Assembly: GCF_013284055.1 (NCBI RefSeq)
Contig: NZ_CP054143.1
Span: 558,001 to 622,000, forward strand
Direction: 5' to 3'
DNA length: 64,000 bases
From: Deefgea piscis
GTDB taxonomy: Bacteria; Pseudomonadota; Gammaproteobacteria; Burkholderiales; Chitinibacteraceae
Made by a program: the position numbers and the translations under genes. Positions 28,395 through 38,580 of this stretch are shown here, piece by piece. Position 1 is the stretch's first letter, and each line of letters begins with the position of its first letter. The notes under the pieces were generated by a model. The model was not told where the DNA came from. It saw nothing but the letters and a program-made list of their open reading frames with translations, and did not search any database.

Positions 28395-29469
28395 AGCCCA
28401 ATTACGCCCTAGCACCACAGCCACTCACTTTGAACTTTGCGGTGATTTAACCTTATCAACCACCGCAGCGCTATGGCAGCGTATTCAGCAACAGCAATGG
28501 GCAGAGATTGAGATTGATGCCAGTGCCGTACAAATCATTGATGGCGCAGGAGCCGCGTTATTATTTGAATTACAGCAACGCGGCGCGCAGATTTTAGGCT
28601 TACCAGCACAAGGGCAACGTTTACTCAGTGCCCTATCTCCAGAATTGCCACTCTTAAAGCCTGCGCCCAAACAATCTATTGCACCCATCGCCCAGCTGGG
28701 ATCACAAGTTCGGCGCAGCAGCGCCGATTTTTATCAGCAGATCAGCTTTTTAGGTGGGATTTGCGCTGCGCTATGGCATAGCCTGCACTCGCTGAGACGC
28801 TTTCGTTGGCGCGAATTTTTCTTGCAATGCGAACTCGTCGGTGCAAATGCCGTGCCGATTATCGCCTTAATCTCCATCTTATTTGGCGTCATCCTCGCGT
28901 TTCAATCGGCGATTCCGATGCGGCAATTTGGTGCTGAGCTCTTTGTCGCCAATTTGCTCGGCCTGTCATTAGTTCGTGAACTCGGGCCGTTAATTACCGC
29001 CATTTTACTGGCTGGCCGCACGGGCGCCGCTTTTGCCGCCGAACTAGGCACAATGAAGGTGAACGAAGAAATCAATGCTCTAGTCACTTTTGGTTTTGAT
29101 CCCATTCGCTTTTTAGTCTTGCCGCGTTTATTAGCTGGCGTATTGATGGCGCCACTGCTGACCTTATTTGCTGAAGTTATCGGTCTATTTGGCGGTGCTT
29201 TAGTCATGAAAGGCTTTGGAATTCCGTTTGCTACGTATTATTCGCAAATTGCCGGGCAAGTGGACTTAATCGATTTGCTGTCGGGTCTGAGTAAAGCGGC
29301 TATTTTTGGCTTTATTGTCGCCGCCGTCGGTTGTTTTCGGGGTCTTTCGACGGGGAATGGCGCGAGTGCCGTCGGCGCCGCCACCACCCAAGCGGTGGTA
29401 CAAATTTTGGTGTTATTGGTCATCGCCGATGGTTTATTTGCCGTAGTGGCTTACCATATGGGCTGGTAA
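28381..29469 (+). CDS. MlaE-type ABC permease with fused N-terminal STAS domain
   Basis: 362 residues. A STAS (MlaB-like) domain covers about residues 8-95, then the MlaE/YrbE permease domain with five or six membrane segments (about 130-360). In the Mla systems MlaB and MlaE are separate in E. coli but fused in many other bacteria. It overlaps the flhG end by 14 bases, so it is translationally coupled to a flagellar gene. Lipid transport at the inner membrane is the family role; the substrate here is unknown. Confidence 0.88.
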   Translation: MRPIEAQLRPSTTATHFELCGDLTLSTTAALWQRIQQQQWAEIEIDASAVQIIDGAGAALLFELQQRGAQILGLPAQGQRLLSALSPELPLLKPAPKQSIAPIAQLGSQVRRSSADFYQQISFLGGICAALWHSLHSLRRFRWREFFLQCELVGANAVPIIALISILFGVILAFQSAIPMRQFGAELFVANLLGLSLVRELGPLITAILLAGRTGAAFAAELGTMKVNEEINALVTFGFDPIRFLVLPRLLAGVLMAPLLTLFAEVIGLFGGALVMKGFGIPFATYYSQIAGQVDLIDLLSGLSKAAIFGFIVAAVGCFRGLSTGNGASAVGAATTQAVVQILVLLVIADGLFAVVAYHMGW

Positions 29470-29470
29470 A

Positions 29471-30259
29471 ATGAGCGCCTTAATTGAAGTGCAAGGTTTA
29501 AGTTGCGGCTATGGCAGCAAAACCATTTTAAAAGACGTCACCTTCAGCATTGAACGCGGTGAAGTGGTGGCGATTTTAGGCGGCTCAGGTTGTGGTAAAT
29601 CCACCTTACTCAAACACCTGATTGGTCTTTATTCGCCACAAGCTGGCAGTATACGCATAGCAGGTAATGAGCTGGTGGGCACTACGGGTGCGGATCGCGA
29701 GGCAATACTGCGTCATTTTGGCGCAATGTTTCAAGCCGGCGCTTTATTTGGCTCAATGAGCGTACTCGACAATGTAATGCTGCCTTTGCAAAGCTTTAGC
29801 CAACTTGATGCACACGCGATTGAAATCATTGCTCGCCTTAAATTACGCCTCGTTGGGCTAGAAGCTTTTGCTGACTATGCCCCCGCCGCACTATCGGGCG
29901 GGATGCAAAAACGCGCAGCGATTGCGCGGGCCATGGCTCTGGATCCGGAAATATTATTTTTAGACGAGCCCTCTGCCGGTTTAGATCCGCTCACCTCGGC
30001 CGAGCTGGATGCACTAATTCGCCGCATCGCCGAAACCCAACACGTGACCTGTGTGTTAGTGAGCCATGAATTGGCCAGTATTTATGCCATTGCTGATCGC
30101 GCCATTATGTTAGATCAATCAACACAAGGCATTATCGCCATTGATACACCGCAGGCGCTGGCACAATCGAGCGATGCACGCGTCAGTCGCTTTTTTAACC
30201 GTGGCCAAGTGATCGCGCCACCCGATTGCGCCGCCAGCGAGCCAACCCATCAAGGCTAA
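29471..30259 (+). CDS. MlaF-type ABC transporter ATPase
   Basis: 262 residues. Walker A GGSGCGKST, signature LSGGMQKR and Walker B ILFLDEPSAGLDP are all intact. It pairs with the permease encoded one base upstream, and with the MCE protein encoded three bases downstream. A phospholipid-transport complex is inferred. Confidence 0.93.
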   Translation: MSALIEVQGLSCGYGSKTILKDVTFSIERGEVVAILGGSGCGKSTLLKHLIGLYSPQAGSIRIAGNELVGTTGADREAILRHFGAMFQAGALFGSMSVLDNVMLPLQSFSQLDAHAIEIIARLKLRLVGLEAFADYAPAALSGGMQKRAAIARAMALDPEILFLDEPSAGLDPLTSAELDALIRRIAETQHVTCVLVSHELASIYAIADRAIMLDQSTQGIIAIDTPQALAQSSDARVSRFFNRGQVIAPPDCAASEPTHQG

Positions 30260-30262
30260 ACC

Positions 30263-31309
30263 ATGGAACAAAGATCTAATTTTCGCTTAGGCCTATTTAT
30301 TCTCGTTGCCATTACCCTCGCAGCGGGACTAATGATCGCGCTGGGCAGTGGCAAATGGTTTCGCCAGCAATTCATGCTCGAAACCTACTTTAATGAGTCG
30401 GTACAAGGCTTAGATATTGGCTCCAAAGTGCGCTATCGCGGCGTGGTCGTTGGCGAAGTCAGCGCGATTACGTTTACTTATACGCGTTACCAACAAGCAC
30501 TCCCGAGCGCGCAGCGCTATCAATACGTCTTGATCGAGTCGCGGTTAAATACCGAAATGATGAGCGGCAAAGGTCTGCCAGCCCCGACGCAAGCGGCACT
30601 CAATGCTGAAATTTCCAAGGGCTTACGCGTTAAAATCGCCCCGCAAGGCGTCACTGGCACCAGTTATTTAGAAATCGACTATATGGGCGCCAACGCCGGC
30701 CGACCCTTACCGATTGCATGGACGCCAGAACAACTATATATCCCGTCCAGCCCCAGCACCGTCAATCAAATTGTCACTGCCACGCAAAATTTAATCGCCA
30801 AAATGCAGCACGTCGATATTGAACAAACCATGGCCAGACTCGATCAATTACTGCTCACCGCAGAGCAAAAACTCGCGCCACTGCCTTTATTGAGCATGAG
30901 CGAGAAAATGAATACCGTTTTAGATCATGTCGCCCAATTGCCAATGGCCAGTATGGCCAAAGAAACCCAAGCTTTACTGCTTGAAGCACGGCAAAGTAAT
31001 CAAGCTTTGCAAGAAATTTTAAAGCAACCCGGTTGGCGCAGTGCGCCTGCCGATTTAGCCATTGCCGCTGAAAGCGCTAAAAAAATCGCTACCGACCCAC
31101 AAATCGCCAGCACGCTACAACGGATTGACCGGGTGAGCCAACGCCTCGATCGTCTGAGCAGCAATCGCGAAGCCGATGTAGACGCCTTGATTGAACAACT
31201 CAGCAGCGCCAGTTTGAGCCTGCAGCAATTACTCAACACAGCCGAGCAACAGCCCAGCCAGCTGCTATTCTCTAACCCGCCGCCAGTGTATACACCGCCA
31301 AAACCATGA
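30263..31309 (+). CDS. MlaD-type MCE-domain protein
   Basis: 348 residues with one N-terminal membrane helix (about residues 8-28) and one MCE domain (about 38-120), followed by a long helical tail. MCE proteins form periplasmic hexameric rings that shuttle lipids. It overlaps the next gene by four bases (ATGA). Confidence 0.9.
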   Translation: MEQRSNFRLGLFILVAITLAAGLMIALGSGKWFRQQFMLETYFNESVQGLDIGSKVRYRGVVVGEVSAITFTYTRYQQALPSAQRYQYVLIESRLNTEMMSGKGLPAPTQAALNAEISKGLRVKIAPQGVTGTSYLEIDYMGANAGRPLPIAWTPEQLYIPSSPSTVNQIVTATQNLIAKMQHVDIEQTMARLDQLLLTAEQKLAPLPLLSMSEKMNTVLDHVAQLPMASMAKETQALLLEARQSNQALQEILKQPGWRSAPADLAIAAESAKKIATDPQIASTLQRIDRVSQRLDRLSSNREADVDALIEQLSSASLSLQQLLNTAEQQPSQLLFSNPPPVYTPPKP

Positions 31310-31911
31310 AAACTATCCTGACTCTTTGCTGTATCAGTGCCTTGTTATTCGGCTGTAGCAGCACCACGCCGCCGCGTAAGGATTTTTTACTGTCGAATTT
31401 GCCAACCAGCCAAACCAGCACAGACCGCTTGGCGACTCCGCACTTTAAAGGCAGTTTGCAAGTCGCAGATTTACATGCACTCTCGCCCTACCGCAGCACA
31501 TCATTGATTTATCGCGAAAGCGCGCAGCGATTTGTACTCGACCCCTACAATGGTTTTCTCGCGCCGCCAGCCCAGCAAATAAGCAACTTGACGCGACAAG
31601 CCTTGGCAGCGAGCGGTTTGTTTACCGCCATCTTGCCGGTAGGCTCTAGCCTATTGCCAAGCTGGCGCTTGGAGGGTGAATTACAGCAGCTGTTTGTGGA
31701 TGTAACCAACCCTGCGCAGCCCCGAGTTAGCCTGAGCATTCGTTATGCTTTAAGCCAAATCGAGCACAATACACCGCGTATTTTTGCGTTCACGCAAACC
31801 GAAGCCATTGTTGACGCCAGCCCCGAGCAAGCTGTAATTGGCTTTAATCGCGCTTTAAACACTATTTTATTGCAACTAGAATCGTCTCTGCTTACCGTAA
31901 ACACACCGTAG
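31306..31911 (+). CDS. ABC-type auxiliary lipoprotein (PqiC/YmbA-like)
   Basis: 201 residues. A lipoprotein signal with the lipobox LLFGC puts the mature start at about C17. The mature domain resembles the PqiC/DUF330 lipoproteins that partner MCE systems at the outer membrane. It completes a four-gene STAS-permease, ATPase, MCE, lipoprotein set. Confidence 0.82.
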   Translation: MKTILTLCCISALLFGCSSTTPPRKDFLLSNLPTSQTSTDRLATPHFKGSLQVADLHALSPYRSTSLIYRESAQRFVLDPYNGFLAPPAQQISNLTRQALAASGLFTAILPVGSSLLPSWRLEGELQQLFVDVTNPAQPRVSLSIRYALSQIEHNTPRIFAFTQTEAIVDASPEQAVIGFNRALNTILLQLESSLLTVNTP

Positions 31912-31949
31912 TGAGCTACACTAAGCAAGACGCCACTTAATTGAATGCC

Positions 31950-32690
31950 ATGTCAGCCCATCGCGCGCTCTCTCTTTATCGTCGCACCCAAAATAGCAGC
32001 GAAGATCTTCGTGTTGAAAAGCACGCGCCTTTGGTGCGTAAAATCGCCTATCACATGATGAGCCGGCTGCCGGCCAGCGTGGACGTCGATGATTTAATTC
32101 AAGTCGGTTTAATTGGCTTAATGGAAGCAGCGCGCAATTTTGATCCTGATGCGGGTGTGCAATTTGAAACCTTTGCCAGTCAACGCATTCGCGGTGCCAT
32201 GCTCGATGAATTGCGCAATGCCGATTGGTTACCACGCCAAGCACGGCGCAATATGCGTGAAATTGAACGCGCTACAGTGCAGTTAGAGCAAGTTTTAGGC
32301 CGTGCTGCGCTAGAGTCTGAAATTGCGCAAAAAATGAATCTGCCGCTCACTGAATACCAAGACATGCTTGGCGATGCGCGTGGCCATCAGTTATTGCATT
32401 ATGAAGATTTCGAACAAGATGGCGATAATGATCAACTCGATCAATATGCGGCGGACACGCACAATAACCCGGCACAAGTGCTCACCGATGCCCATTTTCG
32501 CGATCAACTGATTGCCGGCATTGCCTTGCTACCCGAGCGAGAAAAGCTGTTGATGGCACTGTATTACGACGAAGAACTCAATTTAAAAGAAATCGGCGCG
32601 GTACTCGGCGTTTCAGAATCACGCGTTTGCCAGCTGCATAGCCAGGCAATTGCCCGCCTGCGCGGCAAATTAAAGGATTGGCTGGGCTAA
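31950..32690 (+). CDS. fliA: flagellar sigma-28 factor
   Basis: 246 residues. Sigma regions 2 (VDVDDLIQVGLIGLMEA, with the FETFASQRIRGAMLDELR block), 3 and 4 (LNLKEIGAVLGVSESRVCQLH) are intact. It transcribes late flagellar genes, and the flagellin gene at 45649 has a matching promoter. The ATG at 31950 is preferred to a TTG at 31941. It overlaps the stator gene by one base (TAATG). Confidence 0.95.
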   Translation: MSAHRALSLYRRTQNSSEDLRVEKHAPLVRKIAYHMMSRLPASVDVDDLIQVGLIGLMEAARNFDPDAGVQFETFASQRIRGAMLDELRNADWLPRQARRNMREIERATVQLEQVLGRAALESEIAQKMNLPLTEYQDMLGDARGHQLLHYEDFEQDGDNDQLDQYAADTHNNPAQVLTDAHFRDQLIAGIALLPEREKLLMALYYDEELNLKEIGAVLGVSESRVCQLHSQAIARLRGKLKDWLG

Positions 32691-33433
32691 TGGATAAAAT
32701 CAGCGTACTTGGCGTTATTTTAGGGCTTGTTGCCATTGTTCTCGGCCAATGGCTAGAAGGCGGCCATATCAGCTCATTGCTGCAATTTACTGCCTTTTTA
32801 ATTGTGATGGGCGGCACCATTGGTGCGGTCATGCTACAAACGCAAATGCGCCACTTTATTGCTGGCATCAAAATGCTGCGCTGGATTTTCTTCCCGCCGA
32901 CAATGGATTTCAAAAAGCTACTGGCAACCTTAGTGAACTGGGCAACACAAGCTCGTCGTGGTGGATTGCTGGCATTAGAAGCTTTTTTTAATAGCGAAAA
33001 AGATCCCTTTGTGCGCCGTGGCTTACAAATGGTCGTCGATGGTGCCGAACCGGAAACCATACGCCGTGCAATGGAGCTCGATATTGACGCCTACGAAGAT
33101 CAAGCTCGCGCCGCAGCTAAAATTTGGGAAGCTGCTGGCGGTTATTCTCCGACGTTTGGCATTTTAGGTGCCGTTTTAGGCCTGATTCATGTGATGGAAA
33201 ATCTATCTGATCCGTCCAAATTAGGTGCCGGCATTGCCGTGGCTTTTGTGGCAACAATTTATGGCGTTGGCGCCGCCAATATGTTTTTCTTACCCGTGGC
33301 CAATAAATTAAAGCACTATATTTTGCTCGAAGTACGTCGCCGCGAAATGGTTGCCGAAGGGCTGGTCACCATCGCCAATGGCGAAAATCCCCGTTTACTT
33401 GAGAATAAACTCTCTGGTTTCTTGCATCATTGA
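32690..33433 (+). CDS. flagellar stator protein of MotA/MotC type
   Basis: 247 residues with four membrane helices and the MotA signature LGAVLGLIHVMENLSDP near residue 165, with the GVGAAN motif following. This subfamily (MotC) usually precedes a MotB/MotD gene. Here no such partner follows; the next feature is an intergenic palindrome and then an acyltransferase. It is coupled to fliA by the TAATG overlap. Confidence 0.9.
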   Translation: MDKISVLGVILGLVAIVLGQWLEGGHISSLLQFTAFLIVMGGTIGAVMLQTQMRHFIAGIKMLRWIFFPPTMDFKKLLATLVNWATQARRGGLLALEAFFNSEKDPFVRRGLQMVVDGAEPETIRRAMELDIDAYEDQARAAAKIWEAAGGYSPTFGILGAVLGLIHVMENLSDPSKLGAGIAVAFVATIYGVGAANMFFLPVANKLKHYILLEVRRREMVAEGLVTIANGENPRLLENKLSGFLHH

Positions 33434-33505
33434 TTGATACATCCAATAGGTATATCTCGCTAATTGCTATTAGAAAAGACCTAGCAAGATATACCCATCA
33501 ATCAA
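33430..33505. repeat. intergenic palindrome, copy B
   Basis: Arms 33448-33462 and 33482-33496 are complementary at 13 of 15 positions, with a 19-base loop. Both mismatches are transitions. An outer pair TTGATTGAT (33430-33438) and ATCAATCAA (33497-33505) extends it. The tips AGGTAT and ATACCC match the other copies, the inner stem does not. Confidence 0.7.
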
Positions 33506-33595
33506 GCAAACTCATCCTCAGCAATCAAAACACGCCTTTTACCCATACCTTACTATCACCTATAGTTAAATCCAGTTATTGATTTAAGGTATGCC

Positions 33596-34336
33596 ATGCT
33601 TTGGCTGATTCGCGTCCTGATACGCAGCATTGCGGTGTTGGATTTACTGCTATTTACATTACTGATGCTGTTGCTTGCCGCATTACCACACGCCCTCATT
33701 CACGCCATTTATCCGCGTTTATTTCAAGCATGGTGTCGCTGCTTTGTTCGCGCCTTAGGCGTGCAGCTGCGCATACACCAGCACGCGCCCTTACCTGAGC
33801 AGTATATTTTGATCGCCAACCATCCTTCGGCACTCGAAGACGTTGGCATCCCTTCCTTCTTTAAGGTGCGCAGCTTAGCCAAAATTGAAGTTCGCGATTG
33901 GTTTTTAGTTGGCAAAATTGCCACTGCGGCAGGCACTTTATTTGTACGCCGAGAAGATAAGGCCTCACGGCAAGCGGCTTTGGCTGAGCTGATTGAGGCT
34001 GTCAACGCCGGTGATAATATCGCCATTTATCCTGAAGGCGGTTGTCACGGCAGGCTATTGGCCGAGCGTTTTCAGTTTGGCGCGTTTTCAGTCGCCTTCG
34101 CCACCAACACGCCGATTGTGCCGGTGTTTTTACATCATGAAGCACAAATCAGTTTTGAGTGGCGGGCCAATGAAAGCTTATTGCAAAAAATATTCGCCAT
34201 TTTTACCAGCCCCAATCCTGTCATTCACTACCATGTTTTTCCGGCGCTTTATCCGGCTGACTTTGAGAATAAAGAAATCTTTTGTGAAACCTGCTATCAA
34301 CATTACCTAACTTGGCAGAAACGTTTTTTAATTTAA
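33596..34336 (+). CDS. PlsC-like 1-acyl-glycerol-3-phosphate acyltransferase
   Basis: 246 residues. One N-terminal membrane helix (about residues 10-38), the acyltransferase motif NHPSALED (H-x4-D) near residue 78, and YPEGGCHG as the second motif. Such enzymes make phosphatidic acid or acylate other lipids. It is not in an obvious operon with the stator gene or with ftsK. Confidence 0.85.
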   Translation: MLWLIRVLIRSIAVLDLLLFTLLMLLLAALPHALIHAIYPRLFQAWCRCFVRALGVQLRIHQHAPLPEQYILIANHPSALEDVGIPSFFKVRSLAKIEVRDWFLVGKIATAAGTLFVRREDKASRQAALAELIEAVNAGDNIAIYPEGGCHGRLLAERFQFGAFSVAFATNTPIVPVFLHHEAQISFEWRANESLLQKIFAIFTSPNPVIHYHVFPALYPADFENKEIFCETCYQHYLTWQKRFLI

Positions 34337-34441
34337 ATGTTTCAATTGTGATGATTGCCAACACAATGCGATTCATTTACAGCACTCAAAGCGCAAGCTT
34401 GCCCTTATAATCGCCTCAGCTTCTTGTTCCTTGATATATAT

Positions 34442-36841
34442 ATGCCCTTATTTCGCAAGAAAAACGTCGCCAATGTTTCGACCCGTGCCGCCTTACCGCC
34501 AGGCATGGCCAATTTGCTGCGCGAATCTTGGTGGTTAATTTTAGTCGTTTTGCTCGCCTACTTAGTCCTCGTGCTCTCTAGCTACCATCAGGCCGATCCA
34601 GGCTGGTCGCATAGCGCCACTGAAGCCCGAATTTATAATCGTGGTGGCAGTTTTGGTGCTTGGTTATCGGATGTGCTGCTGTATACCTTTGGTTTTTCGG
34701 CTTGGTGGTGGACGGTATTTTGCTTGGCCGCCATTTTATGGGGCTATCGCCGCATTGATCGTGTCGCCGAATCATCACGTCCGGTGGTTTTTTTAGCGTG
34801 TAGCGGTTTTTTCCTGATGCTCGTCGCCAGTAGTGCTTTTGAAGCTTTACGACTGCATTCCCTAACTGCCCCGTTGCCTTATGTGCCAGGCGGCATGTTG
34901 GGTTTAACTGTGGCCAGCTGGATGTCGCTTAGCCTTGGCTTTAGCGGTGCCACCTTATTTTTAATTACCCTGTTTGGTTTTGGTGTTTCATTATTTACCG
35001 GGCTGTCTTGGTTCAATGTGATGGAAAACATCGGTACTGTGGTTGAAAACAGTTTTTTCAACGTACTCAATGCCATTCAAGCGGCAAAAGATCGGCGTAT
35101 CGGCCGCGAAACCAAAAAAGTTCGCAATGAACAAGTGGTCGCCGCCAAACAAAAACAGGCGGGCAAAGAGCCACTGATTATCGAGCCAGCACAACTGGAT
35201 ATCCCCGTTGCGCGGCAAGTTGAAAAGCGCATTGTGCGAGAAAAGAAAGAACTCGAAAAACAACAAGTCGAAGTGGCTAAGCAAGCCGCGCAGCCCTTGT
35301 TATTTGCTGAAGATGATCTGCCGCCAGCCCCCATCAAACGCGCCAATATCAGCAACAAAACCGATGAATCACTCCCCGCGCTGGGTTTGCTTGCTCCTGC
35401 ACAGCAGTCGCAAGAAACCATTAGCAAAGAAACGCTGGAATTTACCTCGCGGCTGATTGAACGCAAATTGGCCGATTTTAATGTCGAGGTGAAAATTGTC
35501 GCCGCTTACCCTGGCCCCGTGATTACCCGATATGAGATTGAGCCTGCTGTTGGCGTAAAAGGCTCACAAATCGTGAATTTAATGAAAGATTTGGCGCGAG
35601 CACTGGGCTTGGTATCAATTCGTGTAGTGGAAACCATTCCCGGCAAAACCTATATGGGCTTGGAGTTACCTAATCCAACACGGCAAATGATTCGTCTTTC
35701 TGAGATTTTATCCAGCGAGCCGTATCACGACATGGGTAGCAAATTAACGATCGCGCTCGGTAAAGACATTACCGGCAAACCGATTGTCACCGATCTGGGT
35801 AAAGCACCGCATATGTTGGTTGCCGGTACGACGGGATCGGGCAAATCGGTCGGCGTAAATGCGATGATTTTGTCATTGGTCTATAAAGCTACGCCAGACG
35901 AAGTGCGCTTTATTATGATCGACCCCAAAATGCTGGAGTTATCCATCTACGAAGGCATTCCGCATTTACTGGCGCCAGTGGTGACCGATATGAAGCTCGC
36001 TGCCAATGCGCTCAATTGGTGTGTTGCTGAAATGGAAAAACGTTACCGCTTACTCAGTGCGATGGGCGTGCGCAATCTAGCGGGTTACAATCAAAAGATC
36101 AAAGACGCTGAAAAAGCCGGCAAGCACCTCACTAATCCGTTTAGTCTCACACCCGATGATCCTGAGCGGCTGGAACATTTACCGTTTATCGTCGTCGTGG
36201 TTGATGAATTTGCCGATTTAATGATGGTCGCAGGCAAGAAAATCGAAGAGCTCATTGCCCGCTTAGCGCAAAAAGCCCGTGCTGCCGGGATACATTTGAT
36301 TTTGGCGACCCAGCGCCCGTCGGTCGACGTGATTACCGGTTTAATCAAGGCCAATATTCCAACTCGATTGGCGTTTCAAGTTTCAAGTAAAATCGATAGT
36401 CGAACCATTTTGGATCAAATGGGGGCCGAAGCCTTGCTCGGCCAAGGTGATATGTTATTTTTACCACCCGGTTCAGGCTATCCACTCCGAATTCACGGCG
36501 CATTTGTCGCCGATGATGAAGTCCACCATGTGGTTGATTACCTAAAATCTTTAGGTGAACCCAATTATATTGATGGCATTTTAAACGGTGGCTTTGATGC
36601 TGAAGCCGCCGCAGGCAGTAGCGGGAATGCAGATGCTGGTGAAGGCGACGCATTGTATGATGAGGCGGTGGCTTTTGTACTTAAAAGCCGCCGTGCATCG
36701 ATTTCATCGGTACAGCGGCAACTGCGTATTGGCTACAACCGCGCAGCTCGCTTGATTGAGCAAATGGAAAGTGCCGGATTAGTCAGTTCTATGGAAACAA
36801 ATGGCAACCGGACTGTACTTGCGCCACCAATCAGTGAATAA
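34442..36841 (+). CDS. ftsK: DNA translocase FtsK
   Basis: 799 residues. Four membrane helices near the N-terminus (about residues 30-180), a charged linker of about 100 residues, then the motor domain with the P-loop GTTGSGKS at 462-469 and Walker B in [11 protein letters not shown], and a C-terminal winged-helix gamma domain that reads KOPS-type sites. It acts in chromosome dimer resolution at the septum. The ATG at 34442 gives the usual MPLFRKK start; an ATG at 34355 is possible. Confidence 0.95.
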   Translation: MPLFRKKNVANVSTRAALPPGMANLLRESWWLILVVLLAYLVLVLSSYHQADPGWSHSATEARIYNRGGSFGAWLSDVLLYTFGFSAWWWTVFCLAAILWGYRRIDRVAESSRPVVFLACSGFFLMLVASSAFEALRLHSLTAPLPYVPGGMLGLTVASWMSLSLGFSGATLFLITLFGFGVSLFTGLSWFNVMENIGTVVENSFFNVLNAIQAAKDRRIGRETKKVRNEQVVAAKQKQAGKEPLIIEPAQLDIPVARQVEKRIVREKKELEKQQVEVAKQAAQPLLFAEDDLPPAPIKRANISNKTDESLPALGLLAPAQQSQETISKETLEFTSRLIERKLADFNVEVKIVAAYPGPVITRYEIEPAVGVKGSQIVNLMKDLARALGLVSIRVVETIPGKTYMGLELPNPTRQMIRLSEILSSEPYHDMGSKLTIALGKDITGKPIVTDLGKAPHMLVAGTTGSGKSVGVNAMILSLVYKATPDEVRFIMIDPKMLELSIYEGIPHLLAPVVTDMKLAANALNWCVAEMEKRYRLLSAMGVRNLAGYNQKIKDAEKAGKHLTNPFSLTPDDPERLEHLPFIVVVVDEFADLMMVAGKKIEELIARLAQKARAAGIHLILATQRPSVDVITGLIKANIPTRLAFQVSSKIDSRTILDQMGAEALLGQGDMLFLPPGSGYPLRIHGAFVADDEVHHVVDYLKSLGEPNYIDGILNGGFDAEAAAGSSGNADAGEGDALYDEAVAFVLKSRRASISSVQRQLRIGYNRAARLIEQMESAGLVSSMETNGNRTVLAPPISE

Positions 36842-36925
36842 TGTCGCCTGAGCATTTTCGCGATGCATTATGTTGTAAATCAGTCACTTCAGCGACTAAA
36901 GTCTGGAGTTTTTTCATTAATGGAC

Positions 36926-36955
36926 TTGAATCGAATCTTCACTTTGTGATATAAA
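36926..36955 (+). promoter_or_regulatory. candidate promoter of rpmB-rpmG
   Basis: TTGAAT at 36926-36931, an 18-base spacer and TATAAA at 36950-36955 fit sigma-70. It lies 38 bases upstream of rpmB. Confidence 0.5.
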
Positions 36956-36992
36956 CGTGGACTTTTCCAGTTCCGAACGTCAGGACAGAATC

Positions 36993-37226
36993 ATGGCACG
37001 AGTATGTGTAGTCACGGGCAAAGGCCCAATGACAGGGAATAATGTTTCCCACGCCAATAACAGAACTAAACGCCGCTTCCTACCGAACCTGCAATCCCGC
37101 CGGTTTTGGGTTGAGAGCGAAAACTGCTTTATCCGCTTGCGCGTTTCGACCGCAGCTCTGCGCACCATCGATAAGAACGGCATCGATGTGGTTTTGGCAG
37201 ATCTGCGCGCGCGCGGCGAACTGTAA
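36993..37226 (+). CDS. rpmB: 50S ribosomal protein L28
   Basis: 77 residues starting [20 protein letters not shown]28 is a large-subunit ribosomal protein. The ATG at 36993 follows CAGGA. rpmG follows 17 bases later, the universal order. Confidence 0.97.
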   Translation: MARVCVVTGKGPMTGNNVSHANNRTKRRFLPNLQSRRFWVESENCFIRLRVSTAALRTIDKNGIDVVLADLRARGEL

Positions 37227-37243
37227 GCTAAGGACTATAAATC

Positions 37244-37399
37244 ATGCGTGATAAAATCAAGCTAGAATCTTCTGCTGGTACTGGTCATTTCTACACCACG
37301 ACCAAGAACAAACGTACCATGCCAGAAAAAATGGAAATCAAGAAGTTCGATCCTGTTGTTCGTAAACATGTGATCTACAAAGAAACTAAACTGAAGTAA
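37244..37399 (+). CDS. rpmG: 50S ribosomal protein L33, cysteine-free form
   Basis: 51 residues starting [19 protein letters not shown]. No CxxC pairs are present, so it is the zinc-independent (C-) form. It follows rpmB with AAGGA upstream and is closed by a terminator. Confidence 0.97.
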   Translation: MRDKIKLESSAGTGHFYTTTKNKRTMPEKMEIKKFDPVVRKHVIYKETKLK

Positions 37400-37425
37400 T
37401 TCAGGGCAGTGACGCCATACTCGAG

Positions 37426-37457
37426 AACCCCGCTACCTCAGCGGGGTTTTTGTTTTT
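37426..37457 (+). terminator. rho-independent terminator of rpmG
   Basis: AACCCCGCT and AGCGGGGTT pair around a short loop and are followed by TTTTTGTTTTT. Confidence 0.9.
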
Positions 37458-37511
37458 GATCAGCGGAACAAGCAACTCACAACTCGCAGGGTGTTAGCGC
37501 TAAAAATAGAC

Positions 37512-37559
37512 GGTATATACCCCAAAGCTAAGGCCTAATTAGACCCTAGCTCAATACCC
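37512..37559. repeat. intergenic palindrome, copy D
   Basis: An inner hairpin (AGCTAAGG with CCCTAGCT, one transition) surrounds CTAATTAG and is flanked by GGTATATACC and CAATACCC ends. It is less regular than copies A-C. It lies between rpmG and a convergent LysR gene. Confidence 0.5.
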
Positions 37560-37560
37560 A

Positions 37561-38463
37561 TTATTGGATAAGACACGCCGATTCTTCCTGCCATGTGGTA
37601 CGCAAAGCTTTGATCAGCATATCAATCATGGGGTCTTTTTCTCGATCGCTGGAATAAATAAACTGCAATAAAGCGCGCGTAGCCACCTCACCATTGCGCC
37701 ACAACACAATCGAGCCATCCGCCGCATAGCGATGCGCCGTACGCTCAGCCAAAATCGCAATGCCAACACCAGATTTAATCAATTCGAGCAGCGTGGCCTC
37801 TTCATCAAATTCACCGACTAATTTAGGGGCAATATTTTGACTGCGCCACAGCTCTTGCGAAATATCGGCCAAACTAGTGAATTGCGATAGACCCAACCAC
37901 AAAGCCGAGCCCAAAGTCTTCCAATCTGCATCTTGCAAATGCGCCATGGTCGGCGGCAATGCCACGCAAAAACCAATTTCGCTCAATGGCACAGTGTTAA
38001 CATTTTGGTACGGATTTCGTCCTAAATAAAATCCAGCATCCAACATTTTTTTGCGAACTTCGTTCAAGACCCCAACCGAAATCCCATGCGTGGTCTGCAC
38101 AGTCAATAAAGGATAACTTTCTCGCAATTGCGCTAACCAAGGGCCGAGCTTTAAACGTCCTGGCACGCCTATCGTACCAATTCTGACTTTACCTTTGGGT
38201 TCATTTTGCAACGCTTTAGCTCGATAGAGCAGGCTGCGGGCTTGCGCCAAGATCTGCTGTGCATCAGGCAGGATTAATTTCCCCGCCTCAGTCAATTGAA
38301 CGCCGCCGGGGTAGCGTTCAAATAACGCCACGCCAAATTCTTCTTCCAACGCCTTAATCTGCGCCGTCACTGCCGGCTGGGATAAATGCAGCAATTCAGC
38401 GGCTTGCGTGAGATGCCCCTGCTGCGCCACGGTAACAAATGTGCGAAGTTGATAGATTTCCAT
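37561..38463 (-). CDS. LysR-family transcriptional regulator
   Basis: 300 residues. The N-terminal helix-turn-helix (residues 1-60, TQAAELLHLSQPAVTAQIKAL) and the substrate-binding domain are intact. It is divergent from the DUF485-actP operon, a common arrangement for a local regulator, so control of acetate uptake is a reasonable inference; the ligand is unknown. Confidence 0.9.
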   Translation of the reverse strand: MEIYQLRTFVTVAQQGHLTQAAELLHLSQPAVTAQIKALEEEFGVALFERYPGGVQLTEAGKLILPDAQQILAQARSLLYRAKALQNEPKGKVRIGTIGVPGRLKLGPWLAQLRESYPLLTVQTTHGISVGVLNEVRKKMLDAGFYLGRNPYQNVNTVPLSEIGFCVALPPTMAHLQDADWKTLGSALWLGLSQFTSLADISQELWRSQNIAPKLVGEFDEEATLLELIKSGVGIAILAERTAHRYAADGSIVLWRNGEVATRALLQFIYSSDREKDPMIDMLIKALRTTWQEESACLIQ

Positions 38464-38580
38464 CTGCCGATTATCACCTACTCCTTGCCTTTTTGTGAAC
38501 TAATTACACTAGTTATGTAGCTTTAAAATCAGCAATTACAAACACTTTCGTAAGGTGTACGCAATGCAACATAAGTCGAA

